DNA from: JBQTIM01 sp052388135
Lineage (GTDB): Bacteria > Elusimicrobiota > Elusimicrobia > FEN-1173
Length of the DNA stretch: 11,889 nucleotides
NCBI GenBank assembly: GCA_052388135.1
Contig: JBQTIM010000115.1
Location: 1 to 11,889 of the forward strand
Direction: 5' to 3'
Position numbers and translations under genes: made by a program. The notes under the pieces are model-generated. The model searched no databases and was not told the DNA's origin. It worked only from the letters and a program-made list of their open reading frames with translations. Shown one piece after another: positions 7,226-11,889 of the stretch. The first letter of the stretch is position 1, and each line of letters opens with the position of its first letter.

Positions 7226-8517
7226 CGCCTTTCCTCCTTCATCACGCGCTTTATTGGGGGGGAATCCCTCTTTTGGCGTTTTCCCTATCTTCCCGGGCGC
7301 GGCTGGCTCTGGCCGGCGGCTTGTGCGCTTTTCCTTTGGCTTTTTGGGCGGCCGGATGGGCCGCGCCGGCGGAGGCCGGCCTGCAGATCGTCTATTTTCT
7401 TATTGCGGGGTTGTTGCCCGTCGGAGCCCGCTTCGTGGAAGCGGCGGACCTGGAGCGCCTTGAACAGCGGGCGGTTGCTTTGCGGAACGCGGTGGCGGGG
7501 GCGGAAGCGGACTCCCGCAGCCTGGGAAAATCGCAGGCCGACTTGTCGGCCCATTTCAATCGGCTGGAAGCCCGCTTCGGGCTCCTCCAGGTGATGGCGG
7601 CCAAAATGGACGCGGCGGACATTCTCCGCGCTTTAGGGAGCGCCTGGAAGGATATTCCCGGCATTCGGGCCCGGCTGTTCTTGCGCCGAAGCCCCAACGG
7701 CACGTGGGCGGCGGCGTACAACGACGGCACGGCCGCCGAGGAAGCCCTGCCCCGCCTGCTCAACGACCATCCGAACCTGCTGCGATCGCGCCGGATGCGC
7801 CGTTACACGGCCCTCGATCTTCATCCTCAATTTCCCGCCATTGCCGACCGCCTGCGGCCTCCGTTCCTGCTCGTGCCTTTCGCCTGGGACCGGGATCTTC
7901 TGGCGGCGGCTTACGTCGAGCTGGACCCCGCCTTCGCCAACGACCGGTTCGAGGAGTTGAGCATCCAGAGGCACATGGTTTCCATCGGCCTTCGCCGCGC
8001 CTATTTGTATGAGCTCATGGAGCAGCGCAGCCGCCACGACGCTCTCACCGGGCTTTTCCTCAGGAGGGTCTTCATGGAGCGGCTCCAGGAGGCCATGAAA
8101 AAATCCCGCCGTTACGAGACCCCCTTGTTCGCCGCGCTCCTCGACATCGACCATTTTAAAGAAATTAACGACCATCACGGGCACCTGTCGGGTGACAAAG
8201 CCCTGATATCTCTGGCGGACCTCATCCGGGGCATGGCGCAGCCCGGCATACTGGCCGCGCGGTTCGGCGGCGATGAATTCGCCGTCCTTTTGGAGGCCGG
8301 GTCGCGCCAGGAAGCCGAAGACTGGTTGGAAAGACTGCGCCGCGGCGCGGAGGATTCGACCGGGCGCGGCCAGGGAGCGCCGCGCTTCACGGTGAGCGTG
8401 GGCGCCGTTCCTTTCCTGCCCGGGAAACCGTCCGCCGATGAGCTCCTTTCCCGGGCCGACCAAGCCCTTTACGAAGCGAAGCACCAGGGGCGCAACCGCG
8501 TCGTCTTCCGGCCTTAG
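7222..8517 (+). CDS. Membrane-anchored diguanylate cyclase (3 TM, coiled coil, GAF-like, GGDEF) lacking the I-site
   Basis: This is a second c-di-GMP synthase, 431 residues from TTG-7222. An ATG at 7075 lies inside the upstream gene and would add out-of-context sequence. Hydrophobic helices lie at about 4-22, 27-46 and 53-68. A charged coiled coil (72-120), a GAF-like region (about 125-265) and a GGDEF domain (270-431) follow, with DALTG at 273, DIDHF at 308 and the canonical GGDEF at 349-353. The catalytic residues look intact, so activity is expected. The positions of the RxxD inhibitory site (340-343) read QPGI, so allosteric product inhibition at that site should be absent. It shares its architecture with the upstream gene, which suggests an old tandem duplication followed by divergence. 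The sensory halves differ clearly in sequence, so the two probably respond to different inputs or form a hetero-pair. The signal is unknown. Confidence 0.9.
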   Translation: MTPFLLHHALYWGGIPLLAFSLSSRARLALAGGLCAFPLAFWAAGWAAPAEAGLQIVYFLIAGLLPVGARFVEAADLERLEQRAVALRNAVAGAEADSRSLGKSQADLSAHFNRLEARFGLLQVMAAKMDAADILRALGSAWKDIPGIRARLFLRRSPNGTWAAAYNDGTAAEEALPRLLNDHPNLLRSRRMRRYTALDLHPQFPAIADRLRPPFLLVPFAWDRDLLAAAYVELDPAFANDRFEELSIQRHMVSIGLRRAYLYELMEQRSRHDALTGLFLRRVFMERLQEAMKKSRRYETPLFAALLDIDHFKEINDHHGHLSGDKALISLADLIRGMAQPGILAARFGGDEFAVLLEAGSRQEAEDWLERLRRGAEDSTGRGQGAPRFTVSVGAVPFLPGKPSADELLSRADQALYEAKHQGRNRVVFRP

Positions 8518-8545
8518 CGGGCCGGCCGCGTCCGGGAAGCCGGCG

Positions 8546-8574
8546 TTGACGGCCCCCTTCGGAATCGCTAAAAT
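8546..8574 (+). promoter_or_regulatory. Sigma70-type promoter for the mutase-phosphorylase gene
   Basis: TTGACG (8546-8551), a 17-bp spacer and TAAAAT (8569-8574) match the housekeeping consensus in 5 of 6 positions each. Transcription would start near 8581, leaving a short leader of about 24 bases. It lies in the 87-bp gap after the GGDEF operon and implies that the sugar genes are transcribed independently. A GCCGGC (8521-8526) / GCCGGC (8539-8544) stem sits just upstream of the -35 box but lacks a T-tract, so it is not a clear terminator. Confidence 0.75.
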
Positions 8575-8587
8575 CACGCATTTCCCC

Positions 8588-8607
8588 AAGGAGAAAACCA
8601 TCCCATG
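8588..8607 (+). promoter_or_regulatory. Ribosome-binding site of the mutase-phosphorylase gene
   Basis: AAGGAG (8588-8593) lies 11 bases before ATG-8605. The spacing is slightly long but this is the only strong site. It supports the start, which sits directly ahead of the mutase catalytic motif. Confidence 0.7.
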
Positions 8608-11562
8608 GAAACCCGCGGCGTTATTTACGATTTGGACGGCGTCATCGTGGACACGGCCAAATTTCACTACAAAGGCTGGAAGAAATTGGCCGATGAGCTC
8701 GGCGTGCCCTTCGACGAGACCAAAAACGAAAAGCTCAAGGGCGTCAGCCGCAGGGACTCCCTGCTCGCCCTCCTGGGGCGCAACCCCGGCGAAGAGAAAA
8801 TCCGGGAATGGTGCGACCGGAAGAACGGTTACTACCTGGAATTCATCAGCGGCATCGATCGCGGCGAGATGCTCCCGGGCGCCCTGGAGCGCCTCGAAGA
8901 AGTCCGGCGGAACAAAGGATGGAAACAGGCTCTGGCTTCCTCCAGCAAGAACGCGCGGCTCATTTTGGAGAAATTGGACATCGAAGAATATTTCGACGCC
9001 GTCGTGGACGGCAACGAGACCGAAAAAACCAAACCCGATCCCGAGCTGTTCCTGCGGGCCGCGGCGAAGATGGGCCTGCCGGCCGACAAAATCCTCGTTT
9101 TCGAGGATGCGGAATCCGGCGTGCGCGCCGCCAAAAACGGCGGCATGCTGGCCGTGGGCCTGGGCGATAAAAACATCCTCAAACAGGCCGACCGGGTGAT
9201 CCGGAATTTATCGGAAATCGATTTGGCGGGAATCGAGGGGCTTTTCCGCAACGGCTCCGGGTCCCGCAACGGAGGCAAGGCGGAGATGACCGGAAAAGAT
9301 TGGCTGATTGAAGACGCCGGCTACGACCCGGAGCGGGAGCTGTATTGGGAAACGATTTACGCCCTCTCCAACGGCTACATGGCCGCCCGCGGAAGCCTGG
9401 AGGAGAACCATTTCGTGCCCGAAATCCGTTCCTACTTCGGGACCTACGTGGCCGGCATATTCGACAAATACAACAAGGACTACCAGGCCATCGTCAACTT
9501 GCCGGACTTCTTCAACACGGCCGTTTACATCAACGGCGAGCTGATGTGCATGACCAAGGGGCGCGTGGAGTCTTATGAGCGCCGCCTCGATATGCGCCGG
9601 GGCGTTCTGATCCGCCGCATGGTGTGGGTCAACTCCAAGGCGGAGAAGACGCAGGTGGAGATCACGCGCTTCATCAGCAAAGCCGACCCTCATCTGGCGG
9701 TCCTTGATTACCGGCTGAAGCCGCTGAACTACACGGGCGACGTCCGCATCGTCAGCGTCCTCGACGGCAACGTGACCAACATAGACTTCCACGTCAGCGG
9801 CTACCAGCTTCGGGACGAAAAATATTATTTCATCGCCGACGAGCACGAGGCGGAAGGGTCCGGCGACGGCGGTTTTCTCGCCGTCCGCACCAAGACGACC
9901 CAGCACACGGTCTGCGAGGCGGTCCGGTTCCGCCTGGAGGAGGACGGCGCCGCGGCGTCGCCCCGCGTGAAGCACGAAACGCGCCCGCGCGCGGTGGAAA
10001 GCCGCGTGGAGTTCCGGGCCGCCGAAGGGCGCGAGTATTCTTTCTGCAAGACCGTCGGCGTTTACACCTCCAACGATCCGGACAAGCCTGCGGATTTGAA
10101 GGCCGCGGCCGCGGCCAAGGCGGCCGGGGCGCTGGAAAAAGGGTTCCAGCGCCTTCTGGAGGAGCACGCGCGCGAATGGGACCGCTTGTGGGAGGTGGCC
10201 GACTGCAAGATCACCGGCGACGCGCGGGACCAGCGCAACGTCCGTTTCAACATTTACCACCTCATCCAAATGGGCAACAAGGACAACCCCCGCGTGAACG
10301 TCGGCTCCCGCGGACTGACCAGCGAAATGCACTACGGCAACTGCTTCTGGGACACCGAGCTGTTCATCATGCCGTTCTTCATCTACACCGATCCCGCCGC
10401 CGCCCGGGCCTTGGTGGAATACCGGCACCTCACCCTGCCGGCCGCCCGTGAGAAAGCGAAGAAGCTGCTCTTCAAGGGCGCGCTCTATCCCTGGATGAGC
10501 TCCTGGCCGGGCCGCGAGCAGGCGGATTATTGGGAATACGCCAACATCGCCGTCCACATTGTTTCCGACGTGATTTTCGGCCTCATGAACTATTACAACG
10601 CCACGGGCGACGACAAATTCATGCTGGATTCCGGCCTGGAGATGCTCGTCGAAACGTCCCGCTTCTGGGAGAGCCGCGTGACCTGGAGCCCTGTGCGGAA
10701 AAAATACGTCATGAACGTCGTGAAGGGGCCCAACGAATACGCCATCACCAACAACAACACCTACACCAACTGGGGCTGCCGTTGGAGCCTGCGCTCCACC
10801 CTGGCCATGCTGGACCGGGCCAAGCGCAAGTTCCCGCGGGAATACGCCCGCGTCGCCAAAAAGCTCAAGCTGGGTCCCCGGGAGCCTGCCGCCTGGAAAA
10901 AGATCGCCGACAACCTGTTCATCAATTACGACAAAAAGCGCGATCTCTACATCGAGGACGACACCATCCTGGAAAAAACGCCCATCGAACGCACCCAGCT
11001 CAAGCCGGGCGGCGTCAAAGGCACCATCACCACGGAATTGGGCTACACCTGGGACACGTTCCTGCGCCTGCAGATCGTCAAGCAGGCCGACGTCCTCCTC
11101 CTCATGTACATCCACCGGCCCCAGTTCACCCGCCGGCAGCTGGCCAACGCCTGGAAGTTCTACGAGCCCATGACCCTGCACGATTCCTCCCTCAGCTACA
11201 ACACCCACTGCATCGTGGCCAACGAGCTGGGCGACGTGAAGCGGAGCGATGACTACTTCCAGATGACCGCCCGGCTCGACCTGGAGGACGTCATGAAGAA
11301 CGTCTTCCTCGGCATCCATTCGGCCAACGCCGGCGGCACATGGCAATGCGTCGTCAACGGATTTTGCGGCATGCGCATGGGGGAAAATTACCTGGAGTTC
11401 AATCCAAACCTGCCGTCCCGTTATAAAAAGGTGGAGTTTAAAGTTTTTTACCGGGGAAACCTCTTCAACATCGAGGCGGAGCGGAAAACCGTCCGCATCA
11501 CCCTCGAGCGGGAAACGGGCCAAAAAGTCCGCATCCTGAAAAGCCGCATTCTGCCGGCCTGA
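8605..11562 (+). CDS. Fused beta-phosphoglucomutase (HAD) and GH65 glycoside phosphorylase
   Basis: 985 residues. Residues 1-215 closely follow bacterial beta-phosphoglucomutase: DLDGV with nucleophile D9 and acid/base D11, H21, the KGVSRRDS loop (R49), SSSKN (112-116), KTKPDP (141-146) and EDAESG (167-172). This half should convert beta-glucose 1-phosphate to glucose 6-phosphate. After a linker (212-227), residues 228-985 are a full-length GH65 inverting phosphorylase: NGYMAARG (256-263), FWDTE (581-585), GPNEY with predicted general acid E711, KQAD (826-829) and HDSSLS (859-864), the last two near the phosphate site in this family, plus the C-terminal beta domain. GH65 phosphorylases cut alpha-glucosides such as maltose, trehalose, kojibiose or nigerose to beta-glucose 1-phosphate, the mutase substrate, so the two steps are consecutive. 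No signal peptide is seen, so it is cytoplasmic. Several active-site neighbours differ from the usual GH65 pattern, so I do not name a substrate. It has its own promoter and is followed after 27 bp by a GH130 gene. Confidence 0.93.
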   Translation: METRGVIYDLDGVIVDTAKFHYKGWKKLADELGVPFDETKNEKLKGVSRRDSLLALLGRNPGEEKIREWCDRKNGYYLEFISGIDRGEMLPGALERLEEVRRNKGWKQALASSSKNARLILEKLDIEEYFDAVVDGNETEKTKPDPELFLRAAAKMGLPADKILVFEDAESGVRAAKNGGMLAVGLGDKNILKQADRVIRNLSEIDLAGIEGLFRNGSGSRNGGKAEMTGKDWLIEDAGYDPERELYWETIYALSNGYMAARGSLEENHFVPEIRSYFGTYVAGIFDKYNKDYQAIVNLPDFFNTAVYINGELMCMTKGRVESYERRLDMRRGVLIRRMVWVNSKAEKTQVEITRFISKADPHLAVLDYRLKPLNYTGDVRIVSVLDGNVTNIDFHVSGYQLRDEKYYFIADEHEAEGSGDGGFLAVRTKTTQHTVCEAVRFRLEEDGAAASPRVKHETRPRAVESRVEFRAAEGREYSFCKTVGVYTSNDPDKPADLKAAAAAKAAGALEKGFQRLLEEHAREWDRLWEVADCKITGDARDQRNVRFNIYHLIQMGNKDNPRVNVGSRGLTSEMHYGNCFWDTELFIMPFFIYTDPAAARALVEYRHLTLPAAREKAKKLLFKGALYPWMSSWPGREQADYWEYANIAVHIVSDVIFGLMNYYNATGDDKFMLDSGLEMLVETSRFWESRVTWSPVRKKYVMNVVKGPNEYAITNNNTYTNWGCRWSLRSTLAMLDRAKRKFPREYARVAKKLKLGPREPAAWKKIADNLFINYDKKRDLYIEDDTILEKTPIERTQLKPGGVKGTITTELGYTWDTFLRLQIVKQADVLLLMYIHRPQFTRRQLANAWKFYEPMTLHDSSLSYNTHCIVANELGDVKRSDDYFQMTARLDLEDVMKNVFLGIHSANAGGTWQCVVNGFCGMRMGENYLEFNPNLPSRYKKVEFKVFYRGNLFNIEAERKTVRITLERETGQKVRILKSRILPA
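9271..9288 (+). promoter_or_regulatory. Internal ribosome-binding site and ATG at the mutase/GH65 joint
   Basis: GGAGG (9271-9275) lies 10 bases before an in-frame ATG at 9286-9288, with a further GGCGGAG directly before the ATG. The ATG is codon 228 of the fused gene and falls where GH65 enzymes normally begin. It could give a free GH65 enzyme, or be a remnant of a once separate gene. The sites are seen; use in translation is inferred. Confidence 0.5.
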
Positions 11563-11572
11563 ACCGGCCTGA
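11554..11572 (+). repeat. 9-bp direct repeat duplicating the stop region (CCGGCCTGA x2)
   Basis: CCGGCCTGA occurs at 11554-11562, where its TGA is the stop of the GH65 fusion gene, and again at 11564-11572, one base later. It looks like a small slippage duplication. No function is evident. Confidence 0.6.
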
Positions 11573-11577
11573 TTAAG

Positions 11578-11592
11578 AAAGGAATTTCCATG
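11578..11592 (+). promoter_or_regulatory. Ribosome-binding site of the GH130 gene
   Basis: AAAGGA (11578-11583) lies 6 bases before ATG-11590. The 27-bp gap to the upstream stop contains no promoter, so the gene is probably in one transcript with the GH65 fusion gene. Confidence 0.7.
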
Positions 11593-11889
11593 GCCACAAC
11601 GAAAGAATCCGTTTCCCTCCAGCTGAAAAAATACGAAGGCAATCCCATCCTCAAGCCTGTGCCCGGCAGTCCCTGGGAGGGCCACGCCGTCTGCAACCCC
11701 GGCGTCATCCACGACGGGGAGAAATTCACCATGCTCTACCGGGCCTCGGGCGAAACCGATATCTATTGGATCTACATGGGGCTGGCCGAAAGCCGGGATG
11801 GTTTCAAGTTCAACCGGATCAGCGAGCATCCCGTTTACACCCCCGCCGCTTTGTTCGAAATGGGATGCGTGGAGGATCCCCGCATCGTC
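11590..11889 (+). CDS. GH130 family beta-mannoside phosphorylase or hydrolase (3' partial)
   Basis: Only the first 100 codons are in the window; family members usually run to about 300-400 residues. GH130 features are clear: GNPIL (17-21), a tryptophan at 29, NPG (36-38), LYR (49-51) and VEDPR (94-98). These match the first blades of the five-bladed beta-propeller; the aspartate of the EDPR motif is the likely catalytic acid in this family. GH130 enzymes phosphorolyse beta-mannosides (for example mannosyl-glucose or beta-1,2-mannobiose) to alpha-mannose 1-phosphate, and some members hydrolyse instead. The residues that separate these subgroups lie beyond the edge, so the substrate cannot be given. 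No signal peptide is present, so it is cytoplasmic. Its position 27 bp behind a GH65 phosphorylase fusion supports a phosphorolytic role in the same oligosaccharide pathway. Confidence 0.88.
   Translation, partial: MATTKESVSLQLKKYEGNPILKPVPGSPWEGHAVCNPGVIHDGEKFTMLYRASGETDIYWIYMGLAESRDGFKFNRISEHPVYTPAALFEMGCVEDPRIV

Noticed and set aside
8521..8544. GCCGGC inverted repeat as terminator of the GGDEF operon
   Set aside because: The stem is only 6 bp with a 12-base loop and is followed by GTTGAC, not a T-tract, so termination here is not supported.
9208..11829. Minus-strand ORF of 873 codons opposite the GH65 and GH130 genes
   Set aside because: The sense strand encodes an unmistakable GH65 enzyme with all domain motifs. 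The antisense frame is rich in Val/Gly/His/Asp and shows no known domain, as expected for the mirror of a strongly GC-biased gene.

Overview
The window is a GC-rich stretch of bacterial DNA (roughly two thirds G+C by eye) with all supported genes on the + strand. It suggests a free-living, didermic-type environmental bacterium known mainly from metagenomes. A lineage such as Elusimicrobiota or Omnitrophota would fit the unusually large orphan membrane protein, the stand-alone carbohydrate phosphorylases and the promoter style. That placement is a low-confidence guess, because no taxonomic marker gene is present. No tRNA, rRNA, CRISPR, insertion sequence or phage gene is visible.

Layout. (1) Positions 1-5396 are the 3' part of a giant gene whose 5' end lies outside the window. 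About 1,797 residues are visible. I do not recognise its family. It has an N-terminal domain predicted to lie outside the cytoplasm, a membrane hairpin, a Pro/Ser/Thr-rich linker, large alpha/beta cytoplasmic regions and a second membrane hairpin. It contains no cysteine at all. (2) Positions 5397-5833 are a gene-poor gap. It holds a probable weak terminator, two near-identical 13-bp A/T-rich motifs 351 bp apart, and an 18-bp perfect GC palindrome just before the next gene. (3) Positions 5834-8517 hold two membrane-anchored diguanylate cyclases in tandem, overlapping at a TTGA stop/start junction. The first keeps the c-di-GMP product-inhibition site and the second has lost it. (4) A good sigma70-type promoter (8546-8574) precedes a fused gene (8605-11562). 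It encodes beta-phosphoglucomutase joined to a GH65 inverting disaccharide phosphorylase, with an internal ribosome-binding site exactly at the fusion joint. (5) After a 27-bp gap comes the start of a GH130 gene (beta-mannoside phosphorylase or hydrolase family), cut off by the window edge.

How they may work together. The GH65 half would split an alpha-glucoside with phosphate to give beta-glucose 1-phosphate. The fused mutase would turn this into glucose 6-phosphate for glycolysis, and the GH130 enzyme probably handles a mannose-containing glycoside in the same way. This is an energy-saving cytoplasmic oligosaccharide salvage (or, run backwards, synthesis) module. The two diguanylate cyclases form a separate signalling operon. 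A link between c-di-GMP signalling, the giant membrane protein and the sugar genes is possible but rests only on adjacency.
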